DNA of 64,000 nucleotides from JAQBDA01 sp963709875 (GTDB lineage: Bacteria > Chloroflexota > Anaerolineae > Anaerolineales > UBA4823), in contig CAVPYB010000005.1 in assembly GCA_963709875.1 (NCBI GenBank), positions 124,001 to 188,000 on the forward strand, in the 5' to 3' direction. This document shows, piece after piece, positions 35,060 to 44,613 of the stretch (the first letter of the stretch is position 1; each line of letters begins with the position of its first letter). A program made the translations under genes and the position numbers. The notes under the pieces are model-generated. The model was given only the letters and a program-made list of their open reading frames with translations. It searched no databases and was not told where the DNA came from.

Positions 35060-36230
35060 ATGAAAGGCAAGCTGACGAAGATCATTTTGTATTCCATCCT
35101 GGGGCTGACCGTGCTATGCATAGGAATAATTGGCTTCCTGGCGCTGAGCAACCGCCGTCTGCCGACTCGCTCGCAGGTGGTGGACAGGCTCTCCGATCTG
35201 GAGAAAGCGCGCCTGGCGGAGGCAGCTCACCTGCGGCAGACCCTGGGCGATCAGGTCTGGCCCGGCTGGGGCGAGGCGGATATCCCCTTCATCGTCTACA
35301 ACGAGGATTATGCATTCCTGGTAGGTTTGCCGGACCCACCAGATGGCTGGGTGAAGGTGCCGCAGAACGAAGCGCGCGGCGGAGCCTGGGAGCCGGTGCA
35401 GGGGGATACTTTCTTCGGCGAAACTTACTACCGCCAGGCGCTGAGCGACCCGGGGGTCACGCCGGAGGCCTTCACGGTGCTGGTGGGTGATCGCTGGGTG
35501 GCGACTATGCAGACCAAGGAGTACGCGCTGGTGTATTTCGTCAGCGGGATGAGGGAGCAGCTCCCACCTCCGCTGCAGGCGTTATTCCCTTACCGGCTGA
35601 TGTTCGACCAGCTCTTCGGAGAGACGGAGAACTACCTGGGAGGGCTGCTGCACGAGGCCTTCCATGCCTTCCAGGGGGCGACCGACCCGCAGAGGCTGGC
35701 TGGTGCAGAAGAGACGATGGTGGTTGACTACCAGGTATCCGTGGGACGACGAGGCGCTGGAGAGTGCCTGGCAGGAGGAGCTTGATTATCTCCTTGCCGC
35801 AGTGAAAGCGAACACGGATGAAGCCGCTGTTGAAGCGGTACGGTTGTTCCTGGCCAGCCGCGAGATGCGCCGCTCTTCGGGGTTGAATGCCGAGATGGTG
35901 GACTTCGAGCGGCAGCGGGAGTGGTCGGAAGGGCTGGCGAAGTACGTCGAGGTGGAGATCGGTCTGGCAGCCCAGGAGGCGACGGCCTACATCCCGTTGG
36001 ACGCGATCCAGGCAGATCCGGACTTCAATGGCTACCAGACCCGCCGGCGCTTCCGGCAGAGGCAGATCAACGAAGTGAGCCGCTTATCAGGTCGAGGAGG
36101 GGATACGCGCTTCTACTACAGCGGCATGGCACAGGCCATGCTGCTGGAACGGCTGCTGCCGGGATGGAAGGAGAGGGCGTTCGAGCCGGCAGTCATGCTG
36201 GAAGACCTGCTGCGGCAGGCGGTGGAGTGA
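35060..36230 (+). pseudogene. Membrane-anchored HExxH metallopeptidase-like protein, one frameshift
   Basis: The N-terminus (MKGKLTKIILYSILGL onward) is a signal anchor with AAGAGGAACCACC upstream. The extracytoplasmic part contains HEAFH at 35651-35665, a zinc-binding HExxH motif. About 90 residues later comes EGLAKYVE (35927-35950), the position and context of the third, glutamate ligand of gluzincins. The frame is lost between the motifs, near 35730-35745: one frame ends after TMVVDYQ, the other resumes at RYPWDDEALESAWQ and runs to 36230. The repaired product is about 389 residues. I do not recognise a named peptidase family. It directly precedes the glycosyltransferase. Confidence 0.7.
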
Positions 36231-36252
36231 GCGGGAGACCGGTGGAGATATT

Positions 36253-37455
36253 ATGGCACGCGCCTGGTTTTTCAATATCCCCCTGATGGGCCATATCAAT
36301 CCTACCCTGCCGCTGGTCCGCGAGCTGGTGCGCCGCGGTGATGAGGTGACTTACTTTTCCAGCCCTGCCTACGAAGACAAGATCCAGAATGCAGGAGCGA
36401 CCTTCCGCAGCTATACCAACCTGGAGGCGCTGGAGGGGACGCGTAATGTCACCCACCTGATCCACCAGGGCGGCCAGATCGCGCAGGCGACGCACGGATT
36501 GCTGGCGGAAGTGCTGGCTTCTGTGGAGCAGGAGCGCCCGGACTACCTGCTGTTCGACATGAGCGCGCCGTGGGGCGGCATCGCCAGCCGCCAGTTCGGC
36601 ATCCCGGCGATAGCCAGCTTCCCACACCTGCCGTTCTACTGGCGATCCGTTGCCATGGACTGGCGCATCCTATGGAAAGGGCTGCGCAGCATGCTGCCCG
36701 GCTACGGCTACTGGCGCGACTTGCAGCGCCAGACCGCCAGGATCGTGCGGGACTACCACCTGCACGATCCCAAAGATATCAACATCCTCTCCAGCACGGC
36801 GGAGCTGAATATTGTCTTCTCCAGCCGCTACTTCCAACCCTATGAGAAACACTTCGACCAGTCGTACGTGTACATCGGGCCAGATACACGTCTGGAGAGG
36901 CAAGAAGACCCTATGCCAATCAAGGTGGGTGAGGGTCAAAAGCTGGTTTATATCGCAGTCGGTACAGTCTACAAAGCCAGCCAGGAGTTCTTCCGCACCT
37001 GCATGGCAGCCTTCGCCGATGACCGCTATTCCGTGGTCATGTCGATCGGTAAGGCGGTGGACCCAACCGCGCTGGGAAAGATCCCCGGGAACTTCACAGT
37101 GGCGCAGTTCGTGCCGCAGTTAGCTGTACTGCGGCAGGCGGATGTGTTCATCACGCACGGCGGGATGAGCAGCATCAGCGAGGCGGTGCTGAACCGGGTG
37201 CCGATGGTGGTGGTGCCCAACACCATCGAACAGAGCATCAACGCAGCCAATTTGGAAAAGCTTGGCGCCGGGCTGTATCTGGAGCACTCCCAGGTGACGG
37301 TCGAGACGCTGCGAAATAGCGCTCAAAAAGGGGTAAGCGAACCGGCACTGAAAGAGGGAATCGAGCGCATACGCCAGTCCTTCCTGGAAGCGGGCGGGGT
37401 CGAGCTGGGCGCTGATAAAATCCAGGCGCTCAAAAGCAGATACGGTCTGAAATGA
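36253..37455 (+). CDS. MGT-type macrolide/antibiotic glycosyltransferase (GT1)
   Basis: 400 residues with the two-Rossmann GT-B fold of UDP-glucuronosyltransferase-like enzymes. N-terminal FFNIPLMGHINPTLPLVREL holds the acceptor-domain histidine. The C-terminal donor-binding signature includes FVPQLAVLRQADVFITHGGMSS and PMVVVPNTIEQSINA. It transfers a sugar from a nucleotide donor to a hydrophobic acceptor, as in macrolide-inactivating or polyketide-decorating MGT enzymes; the acceptor here is unknown. It follows the metallopeptidase-like gene by 22 bases. Start ATG after GGTGGAG. Confidence 0.9.
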   Translation: MARAWFFNIPLMGHINPTLPLVRELVRRGDEVTYFSSPAYEDKIQNAGATFRSYTNLEALEGTRNVTHLIHQGGQIAQATHGLLAEVLASVEQERPDYLLFDMSAPWGGIASRQFGIPAIASFPHLPFYWRSVAMDWRILWKGLRSMLPGYGYWRDLQRQTARIVRDYHLHDPKDINILSSTAELNIVFSSRYFQPYEKHFDQSYVYIGPDTRLERQEDPMPIKVGEGQKLVYIAVGTVYKASQEFFRTCMAAFADDRYSVVMSIGKAVDPTALGKIPGNFTVAQFVPQLAVLRQADVFITHGGMSSISEAVLNRVPMVVVPNTIEQSINAANLEKLGAGLYLEHSQVTVETLRNSAQKGVSEPALKEGIERIRQSFLEAGGVELGADKIQALKSRYGLK

Positions 37456-37489
37456 GCGCTGGATTGAATAATATTCTGTAGATGTGGAA

Positions 37490-37705
37490 TTACCTCGCCA
37501 ACGGACCGAGGTGCTCGCAGATAATCTACCATCTTCCATCTTGCTTGATCAGGACGGAGGAGCCTCTGCCGGAGCCGGAGGCGGGCGAACCCTGGATGAT
37601 GCCAGACCAGGAGAAGATGTAGACCAGGATGGCGGTATCCTCCATTTGCCGGACCCAGTGTACATCGCTGAGCGAGTATCTTTCATCGCTCGATGAGCGA
37701 GAAGG
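37490..37705 (-). pseudogene. SnoaL/DUF4440-like fragment with internal stop
   Basis: On the minus strand, RYSLSDVHWVRQMEDTAILV and a following strand with SWSGIIQGSP read as the end of a SnoaL/NTF2-like domain. The typical GRWKI strand appears as GRW, stop (TAG at 37526-37528), IICEHLGPLAR and a final TAA. One base change (AAG to TAG) would explain the stop. The N-terminal half is missing. Confidence 0.45.
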
Positions 37706-37780
37706 TCCTGCGGAAAGCAGATTCGACTATGGTATATTCGGAATTATCCACATCCTGAATATAAATGAGGGACATCAGCT

Positions 37781-39297
37781 ATGAAGACCTGGCTCCTACT
37801 GCTGTTGTTGGTGATCATGTTCGCTTTTCCACAGGCTGCCCTGGCGGATATGGCGCCGCCATACCAGCCGCCGGGTCCAACCCACAGCCGGACAGCGAGA
37901 GCACCCAGGTACGCATGCTGGCGGAGACGGTTGCGATCGATGTGCGTCCAGGCGGCGGGGACAGCCTGGGGAAAGGCGCAGGTGACGGCGGACTTCACCA
38001 TGCGCAACCTGGGCGGCGAGGCAGAAACCATGGCGGTGCGCTTCCCGATCAGCGCCAGCGACGGCAGGTCCAATTTCCCGGAGATCAAGAACCTGCAGGT
38101 GAAGGTGAACGGCAATAACGTGCGCACCCGGCGAATCGAAGGCGAGGACCCGTTTTACGGGTCTGAACTGGTGCCGTGGGCGGAGTTCGATGTGAGCATT
38201 CCCGCCGGACGAGGATGTGCCGGTACGCGTTACCTACACGCTGGTAGGCACCGGTTATGCTCCCTTCGTTTCCTTCCAGTACATCCTTTCGAGCGGAGCC
38301 GGGTGGAGAGATACGATCGGCAGCGCCGACCTGATCGTGCGCCTACCTTACGATAGCCAACCCGCATAATGTGATTTTCGACGAGCAGATCGGCTGGTCT
38401 ATGACCACGCCCGGGGGGAGATCGCGAGGCAGATAGATCCGCTGGCATTACGACGATCTCGAGCCGTCGTATGAGCACAACCTGGATGTCGCCCTGGTGA
38501 CGCCCTCGAACTGGCTGAAAATCCTAATGAGCGGGATAACGTAACCAATATTCCCCAGGACGGCGAGGCGTGGGGCAGGCTGGGCAAAGCCTATAAAGGA
38601 GATCGCCTTCTTGAGCAAGGAGAGGCGCGCCGATCCGGCAGGCGGGGAGCTGTACGAGCTGAGCATCGCCGCTTACGAAGAATGCCTGCGGCTGAAACCC
38701 AATGATGCCGACTGGCACGCCGGGCTGGCAGACCTGTACTACCTGAACTTCAACCTGACCCGCTGGGAAGATCCGTACAACCACGACGATCTGGTGCTGG
38801 CCTCGAGCTGCTGCAGCGAGCGATCGAGCTCAATCCCAATTCTCGCAAGGCGCATTGAACTGCTGCAGGAGTTCGAATGGCAGATTACGTTACCAGGGAG
38901 GGGAAGGGTATGATTTCCTGGTGCTGACCGCCACACCGACGGCATGGGTATTCTCGACCCGCACGGCGGAGCCGCTGCCTACCGAGACGCCATCGCCGAC
39001 CGTCGAAGCAACGGCAATCCGGCTGGTGGAGACGCCGATCATCCTGGATGCCGCACCTGCCTCGCAGACCCCGGCTGCAGAGATCGCGGCTGCAGCACCG
39101 ACGGTGACGAGTGAGCCGCCCACACCCGTCCAGGCTGCCGCCGCTTCCCCGACCGCCGCCCCAGAAGTTCCAGCCCGCGCGGCGGGCTGTGCGGGGCGGG
39201 GATAGCCGTCTTGCCGTTCGGGCTAGCGGCGCTGGTGATCTCGAGGAGAAGGATTAAGAGGACTGGCAGTCCTCATCGGGTAGCAAGATCTGGCTGA
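37781..39297 (+). pseudogene. Decayed secreted TPR protein, many frameshifts
   Basis: A signal peptide (MKTWLLLLLLVIMFAFPQAA) is followed by coding pieces in all three frames that read as one protein: TMRNLGGEAETMAVRFPI, then VTYTLVGTGYAPFVSFQYIL, then RWHYDDLEPSYEHNLDVALV. A TPR-like stretch (YEECLRLKPNDADWHAGLAD; LLQRAIELNPNS), a Thr/Pro-rich linker and a terminal helix with RRRIKR follow. At least seven indels are needed to join them. The layout (secreted beta domain, TPR, linker, membrane anchor) is recognisable, but no intact product can be made from this sequence. Ends are approximate. Confidence 0.7.
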
Positions 39298-39488
39298 AGG
39301 TACTGTCATTCTGGCCCCGGCAGGGGGCGAAGTATCCCTACCAGCTTCTATATCCGATTGGATAGGAAGGGGATTCTTCGTCGCTCCGCTCCTCAGAATG
39401 ACATGTTTTGTAAAACCCATCGAGCGAATATAATACTTACACATTGCATTTGATATATCCTGTCAAGATACAGGAAGAAAATAACACC

Positions 39489-42278
39489 TTGATATCTAAA
39501 CCGATCACTTTCCTCTTCACCGATATAGAAGACAGCACCCCGTTGTGGGAGAGATTTCCCGTCGAGATGCAGCAAGCATCTGCCCGGCATGATGCACTGG
39601 TGCGGGGTGCGATCGAAGAGCACCGAGGGCGGGTGGTGAAGTCAACCGGGGATGGATTCTTCGCCGTCTTCGAGATGCCTGCCGATGGGATTGCCGCCGC
39701 GCTGGCATGCCAGCAGAGGCTGGCTGCTGAGGCGTGGCATGACTTGACCGGTGCGCTCAAGGTGCGCATGGGTCTGCACAGCGGGACCAGCCAGGAGCGG
39801 GATGGCGATCACTACGGACTGGATGTGAATCTTGCGGCGCGGATCATGGGGTTGGGCTATGGAGGCCAGGTGCTGGTCTCGGAAGCCACGACCAGGCTGG
39901 TGGAGAGCTCCCTCCCGCCAGGCAGCAGCCTGGCAGACCTGGGCGAGCACCGGCTGAAAGGCATCGCTACTATAGAGCGCATCTTCCAGCTCTGCCATGC
40001 GGACCTTTCCGCAGAATTCCCACCGCTCAAATCGCTGGCGGTATATAAGCACAACCTTCCCATACAGCCATCCTCGTTCATCGGGCGCAGCGAAGAGCTG
40101 GCGGAGATCAAGCGCCTAATCAAAGAGACCTCCCTGCTCACCCTGCTTGGTCCCGGTGGAACGGGTAAGACGCGGCTGATGCTGCAAGCGGCTGAGGAGG
40201 CTATCGAGGAATATCCCGATGGGGTCTGGCTGGTCGAGCTGGCGCCGCTCACCGATCCCGGGCTGATCGCCGAACGCGTGGCGGCTGCGCTCAACGTGCA
40301 GGAGCAGCCCGGGCGGGCGATACTCGAGACGCTGGTCGAATTCCTGCGCCGTAAGGAACTGCTGCTACTGCTCGATAACGTCGAGCATCTGGTGCGGGAA
40401 AGCGCCGAGCTTGCCGAACATCTGCTGCGCAGCTGCCCGAAGATAAAAAACCTGGTGACTGGCAGGGAAGCGCTGTTCATCGCCGGAGAGACGACCCTTC
40501 AGATCCCATCGCTCTCCCTGCCACGGACAAAAGGGGAAGCAACCCCGGATACGATCGGTACATCGGAAGGCGTGCAGCTCTTCCTGGAACGGGCACGGGC
40601 GGTGCGACCTGACTTTACTCTCAACCCCCAGAATGCCGCCGCGATCGCCGAGATCGTCGTTCGCCTGGACGGCATCCCCCTGGCACTGGAGCTGGCGGCA
40701 GCGCGCCTGCGCATGCTGACCGCCGAACAGATCGCAGAGCGGCTCAACGACCGTTTCCGCCTGCTGACCGGAGGGCGCCGCACTGCGCTGCCGCGTCAAC
40801 AAACCCTGCAGGCGCTGATCGATTGGAGCTGGGCCCTGCTGGACGAACAAGAACGCATCCTGCTGAGCCGTTTATCAGTGTTCTCCGGCGGCTGGACGAT
40901 TGAAGCTGCCCAGGCGGTCTGCGGGTTCGATCCACTGGACGTTTACCAGGTTTTCGACCTGCTGGAGCAACTCATCAATAAGTCCCTGGTGACGGTACAG
41001 CACCCAGCGCAGGGGGAGGCGCGCTACGGGATGTTGGAGAGCATCCGCCAGTTTGCCCAGAATAAGCTGTTCGAAGCCGGCGAAGGGGAGATTCTGCGTG
41101 ACCGGCATACAGATTATTACGTTGCCCTGGTGGAGCAGTACGACCGGGAGGGGATAGGGGCGGAATTCTATAACTGGCTGGACCGCTTTGCTGTAGAAGG
41201 GGATAACCTGCGGACGGTCTACGAGTGGATCGCGGAGGAGCGCCCCGGATTGAGCCTGCACTTCACCGGGATGCTGCTTCAGTACGAAGTCGGCTGGATA
41301 CATTACCGGGAAGCGCGTTCCTGGCTCGAACCGGCTGTCCAAAGGGCCAGAATCCTTCTAGCTGAGAATGCTGTGGACGTCCGAACGGGCGGTCGAGCGG
41401 AAATTAACAAGACCGATCTCATCCGGGCTTTGAGGTCGTTGGGCTGGCTGATGGTCACGCATGGAGACATGGTGAGCGGACACTCGCTCCTGGATGAGAG
41501 CCTCCGCCTGGCTCGCGAGCATGAAGAATTCCGATTACTGGCTATCGCTCTGGGTATGAAGGCACAGGGGATGGGCTCAAACGTTACCCGGGAAATCATC
41601 GAGGATCTGGAGGGTGTCATTGAGCCATGTCGACGGGAAGGTTATGAAGTGGAGCTGGTTATGGCATTGTTCTCTCTCGGGCAGGCATATGCATTCACAG
41701 GAGATATGGATAAGGGACGGGAAGCTATTGCTGAGGTGATCTATCTGCTGGAGAGATATGACGTGCTGGTGATCAAGGCATGGGTATATTTCATGCAGGC
41801 CACCCTGGCACGCCTTACCGGGAATTTCTCCGAAGCTGAAAGTTATTTTTCGGTTGCCATCGAAACGAATGAAAAATTAGGAAATCGAAGGCTGACCGCT
41901 ACCGGACGGAGTGAGCTGGCTCACCTGTACCGTCACGAAGGACGGCTGGAGGAAGCCGCGGCGATCTACCGCCAGACGATCCTTGCCTGGCAGGAGCAGG
42001 GACACCAGGCTGCTGTAGCCCACCAATTGGAGTGTTTTGCTTATCTTGCCATCGTAGATGAGCAGTTCGAAGATGCTGCCCAACTGCTGGGTGCGGCTCG
42101 GAGCGCGCGCCGGCGGACGAATTCACCCAGTACGGAGCAGGGTGAGATCGACGAGCTACACACGGCGCTGGGACGGCTGGATGCGGAACTCGGAACGGGC
42201 GAGCTGGAAGGGTTGATTAAGGTGGGGGAATTGATGAGCCTGGATGAGGCGGTGATGTTCGCGCGCGAATTATCCTGA
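39489..42278 (+). CDS. Class III nucleotide cyclase fused to STAND ATPase and TPR domain
   Basis: About 929 residues from a TTG 11 bases after AGGAAG; an earlier TTG at 39444 is also open. Residues ~5-165 are a class III adenylate/guanylate cyclase domain with metal-binding Asp in LFTDIEDST and STGDGFFAVF and the catalytic Asn/Arg in DVNLAARIMG. A STAND ATPase follows: GPGGTGKTRL P-loop, LLLLLDNVEHL Walker B, RLDGIPLALELAAARL and a winged-helix segment LSVFSGGWTIEAAQ. The C-terminal third is TPR-like helices. This architecture is common in Chloroflexi and actinobacteria; the TPR part probably senses a ligand or partner. No DNA-binding LuxR tail is seen. It abuts the convergent rhodanese gene. 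Confidence 0.9.
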   Translation: MISKPITFLFTDIEDSTPLWERFPVEMQQASARHDALVRGAIEEHRGRVVKSTGDGFFAVFEMPADGIAAALACQQRLAAEAWHDLTGALKVRMGLHSGTSQERDGDHYGLDVNLAARIMGLGYGGQVLVSEATTRLVESSLPPGSSLADLGEHRLKGIATIERIFQLCHADLSAEFPPLKSLAVYKHNLPIQPSSFIGRSEELAEIKRLIKETSLLTLLGPGGTGKTRLMLQAAEEAIEEYPDGVWLVELAPLTDPGLIAERVAAALNVQEQPGRAILETLVEFLRRKELLLLLDNVEHLVRESAELAEHLLRSCPKIKNLVTGREALFIAGETTLQIPSLSLPRTKGEATPDTIGTSEGVQLFLERARAVRPDFTLNPQNAAAIAEIVVRLDGIPLALELAAARLRMLTAEQIAERLNDRFRLLTGGRRTALPRQQTLQALIDWSWALLDEQERILLSRLSVFSGGWTIEAAQAVCGFDPLDVYQVFDLLEQLINKSLVTVQHPAQGEARYGMLESIRQFAQNKLFEAGEGEILRDRHTDYYVALVEQYDREGIGAEFYNWLDRFAVEGDNLRTVYEWIAEERPGLSLHFTGMLLQYEVGWIHYREARSWLEPAVQRARILLAENAVDVRTGGRAEINKTDLIRALRSLGWLMVTHGDMVSGHSLLDESLRLAREHEEFRLLAIALGMKAQGMGSNVTREIIEDLEGVIEPCRREGYEVELVMALFSLGQAYAFTGDMDKGREAIAEVIYLLERYDVLVIKAWVYFMQATLARLTGNFSEAESYFSVAIETNEKLGNRRLTATGRSELAHLYRHEGRLEEAAAIYRQTILAWQEQGHQAAVAHQLECFAYLAIVDEQFEDAAQLLGAARSARRRTNSPSTEQGEIDELHTALGRLDAELGTGELEGLIKVGELMSLDEAVMFARELS

Positions 42279-43061
42279 TCATTTGGTGCTCTCCACCGGC
42301 TGCCCTTCGCCGATCCATTCATACAACGAGCCGTCATAGACGGCTACATTTTCATAGCCCGCCATCAGATATGCCATGGCGTTCAGGGTGGCGGCAATCC
42401 CCCCGCCGCAGTAGGTGATGATGCGCGCGTGTCGGTTAAGGTTGTTCAAACGCGCGGCAAGCTGGTCGTCGGGAACGAAGGCGTCCCACTCGACCATCAG
42501 ATCGGTGAGCGGCAGGCATGTGGAACCGGGGATGTGCTCCTCGTCGTACCAATCCTGAGTCAGTGTGTTCTCGATATGCACCTGGAGCTTGCCGGTTGCG
42601 GCCTGCACTTCTGCCAGGTTGGCGAACATCTCCGGTTTGAACTTCGCCTCGAATTGAGCGGCTGCATACTTGTTTTCCCCCTGTTCTACGGCTCCTCCGG
42701 CATTCTTCCAGGCTGCCAAACCGCCGTTGAGCACGCGTACATTTTCCAGACCGGCGTAGCGCAGCAGCCACCAGGCACGCGTCGCACAAGCCAGGATGCC
42801 GGTGGTGTACAGGATGACTTCCGAATCGTTGGCGATGCCGATCTCGCCGGTCTGCTCTAACAGCATCCGGTCCGGCGCCAGCATGTACTCATAATCGCTG
42901 ATCGGATCGGAGAAGAGCTGGTGGTCGAAGAAAGCCGCGCCGGGGATATGCCCTGCCAGGTACTGGGCATGGGCAGTCGGCATTTTGGCTGCCTGTTCCG
43001 GGCTCATACCGATGTAAAATAGGATCGTTGCGTCGTAGATACGGATGTTTGGGTTATTCAA
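42279..43061 (-). CDS. Tandem rhodanese-type sulfurtransferase, 5' end uncertain
   Basis: Two rhodanese domains. The first lacks a catalytic Cys in its loop region. The second has the active-site loop YCGGGIAATLNA, with Cys as sulfur acceptor, and the conserved DGSLYEW end of thiosulfate/3-mercaptopyruvate sulfurtransferases. The listed start is a TTG inside what should be the first helix. The same frame continues upstream as DHALIEAGELLTKLNNPN, but no start is found before a stop. An ATG at 43123 (MEKRYAA) is in another frame, so one indel near 43095-43110 probably removed the true N-terminus of about 20 residues. Confidence 0.82.
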   Translation of the reverse strand: MNNPNIRIYDATILFYIGMSPEQAAKMPTAHAQYLAGHIPGAAFFDHQLFSDPISDYEYMLAPDRMLLEQTGEIGIANDSEVILYTTGILACATRAWWLLRYAGLENVRVLNGGLAAWKNAGGAVEQGENKYAAAQFEAKFKPEMFANLAEVQAATGKLQVHIENTLTQDWYDEEHIPGSTCLPLTDLMVEWDAFVPDDQLAARLNNLNRHARIITYCGGGIAATLNAMAYLMAGYENVAVYDGSLYEWIGEGQPVESTK

Positions 43062-43206
43062 TTTAGTGAGCAGTTCACCGGCTTCGATGAGTGCGTGATC
43101 GCGGCAGCATATCTCTTCTCCATGGATGTCTCTCTAATAATATGTTCCCGGCAATTATACCTAAGATTATCCAATAAAATTAGAACTTTCGCAGTTAGGG
43201 AGAGGA

Positions 43207-43247
43207 TTGGGGTATTCAGGCGGGCTGCGCCTATCCGAATACCCCAA
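43207..43247. repeat. Dispersed hairpin element, copy 1
   Basis: TTGGGGTATTC (43207-43217) and GAATACCCCAA (43237-43247) form an 11-bp stem around a loop with GGCGGGCTGCGCC, followed by AAGTGCGTAAC. The loop and 3' flank match the element at 56265-56307, indicating a dispersed repeat family. Confidence 0.65.
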
Positions 43248-43287
43248 ATTTGACTTTCAAGTGCGTAACACCCTTAAATTATTGATC

Positions 43288-43317
43288 TTGACAGTTATAT
43301 AGACCGGTTGTTATAAT
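43288..43317 (+). promoter_or_regulatory. Near-consensus sigma-70-type promoter of tetR operon
   Basis: TTGACA (43288-43293), 18-base spacer, TATAAT (43312-43317). The spacer contains ATAGACCGGTTGTTAT, close to the AGACCGGTC-type boxes of LmrA/YxaF-like TetR repressors, so autorepression is plausible. The ATG follows 29 bases after the -10 box with no Shine-Dalgarno. Confidence 0.7.
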
Positions 43318-43346
43318 AATGCCCTGGTGAACTGCTAATCTATAAC

Positions 43347-43925
43347 ATGACGAGTGCCATGACTACTGCGCGAGACCAGATTCTGGAAACTACTTACACC
43401 TTGCTCGAGAAGCAGGGCTGCCACGCCACCGGGTTGAACGAGATCATACGCGTGAGCGGGTCGCCCAAAGGATCGCTGTACTATTACTTCCCGGATGGCA
43501 AAGACCAGATCGTAAGCGAAGCAGTGCTGCAGGCTGGGCAGGTCATATCTGAGCGCATCCGTGCCAACCTCTCCGAAAGCGGCTTGGGAGAATTTATCTC
43601 GAGAATAGCCAAAGGCGTGGAAGTGAGCGGTTTCGCAGCCGGCAGCCCGCTGACCGCGGTGGCCATGGAAACAGCCATCACCAACGACCGAATAAACCTG
43701 GCCTGCCGGGAAGCATACTCCATGCTGGTATCCGCTTTTCGTGATTACTTTATCCAGCAAGGTATGGAGCAACGGCGGGCGAGCAGGCTGGCGACGTTCG
43801 TCATTGCGGCGATCGAGGGCGGCATAATTTTGAGCCGCACCGAACACTCGGCTGACGTGCTGCGTATCCTCGCCGAATTGATGGATGAATTTACAAACTC
43901 TGAAGTGCAGGAGCTTGAAAAATGA
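43347..43925 (+). CDS. TetR/AcrR family regulator, LmrA/YxaF-like
   Basis: 192 residues. The helix-turn-helix is ARDQILETTYTLLEKQGCHATGLNEIIRVSGSPKGSLYYYFPDGKDQIV, i.e. the TetR_N domain with the SPKGSLYYYFP recognition helix; KDQIVSEA and the C-terminal region match the LmrA/YxaF subgroup. It probably represses itself and the NAD(P)-binding protein that follows by ATGA overlap. The ligand is unknown but is likely to be a hydrophobic compound or quinone-like inducer. An internal ATG four codons on could be the true start. Confidence 0.91.
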   Translation: MTSAMTTARDQILETTYTLLEKQGCHATGLNEIIRVSGSPKGSLYYYFPDGKDQIVSEAVLQAGQVISERIRANLSESGLGEFISRIAKGVEVSGFAAGSPLTAVAMETAITNDRINLACREAYSMLVSAFRDYFIQQGMEQRRASRLATFVIAAIEGGIILSRTEHSADVLRILAELMDEFTNSEVQELEK

Positions 43926-44563
43926 GAGCAGAAGTGAAAATAGTCGTTTTTGGCGCCTCCGGCGGAACCGGAACAAACATCGTCGAGCAGGCGCTGCAAG
44001 CTGGGCATGTCGTCACGGCATTCGTGCGCAGCCCGGAAAAACTGGGCATCGAACACACCAACCTGAGCATTTTCCAGGGTGACGTGCTGGATGCCGAAAC
44101 GGTCGAACAAGCCATCGCCGGGCACGAGGCTGTAATAAGCGTGCTGGGGCAAACCCGCCCGCCGGTGCCGGATATGATGGTCACAGCGGCAAGGAATATC
44201 GTCGCTGGGATGGAAAAGCGTGGGGTTAAGCGCATCATTTCCACCACAGGCGGAGGCGTGCGCGACCCGCTGGACCAGCCCAAGCTATTCGACCACATAA
44301 TGAAGGCTTTACTGACCTTGATGGCCGGCTCCGTGCTGAAGGATTTGGAGGCCAACGTGAATGTCATCCGGGGCAGCAATTTGGATTGGACGGTCGTGCG
44401 CTACCCGCGCCTGACGGACGGCGAGCACACGGGTAAGTACCGCGTGGGGTATATTGGGAAGGATTCTGGCTCACAGCTCTCACGGGCCGACGGGGCCGAT
44501 TTTGTGTTGAAGGAGCTGCAGACCGGCGAATACCTGCATAAAATGCCGATGGTGAGCTATTAG
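43922..44563 (+). CDS. NAD(P)H-binding oxidoreductase, NmrA/SDR type
   Basis: 213 residues of the atypical SDR fold. The dinucleotide loop is VFGASGGTGTNIVEQAL near the N-terminus (GxxGxxG), followed by FVRSPEKL, GDVLDAETV and WTVVRYPRLTDG, as in the NAD(P)H-binding (NmrA-like, biliverdin-reductase-like) family. The catalytic YxxxK is not evident, so it may be a redox sensor or a divergent reductase. It is coupled to tetR by a 4-base overlap and is the obvious regulatory target. Confidence 0.88.
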   Translation: MRAEVKIVVFGASGGTGTNIVEQALQAGHVVTAFVRSPEKLGIEHTNLSIFQGDVLDAETVEQAIAGHEAVISVLGQTRPPVPDMMVTAARNIVAGMEKRGVKRIISTTGGGVRDPLDQPKLFDHIMKALLTLMAGSVLKDLEANVNVIRGSNLDWTVVRYPRLTDGEHTGKYRVGYIGKDSGSQLSRADGADFVLKELQTGEYLHKMPMVSY

Positions 44564-44613
44564 CACGAAGTAGATTTGATCTGTTGAGGGAGTTGGTGTG
44601 ATATTCGCAGTTG

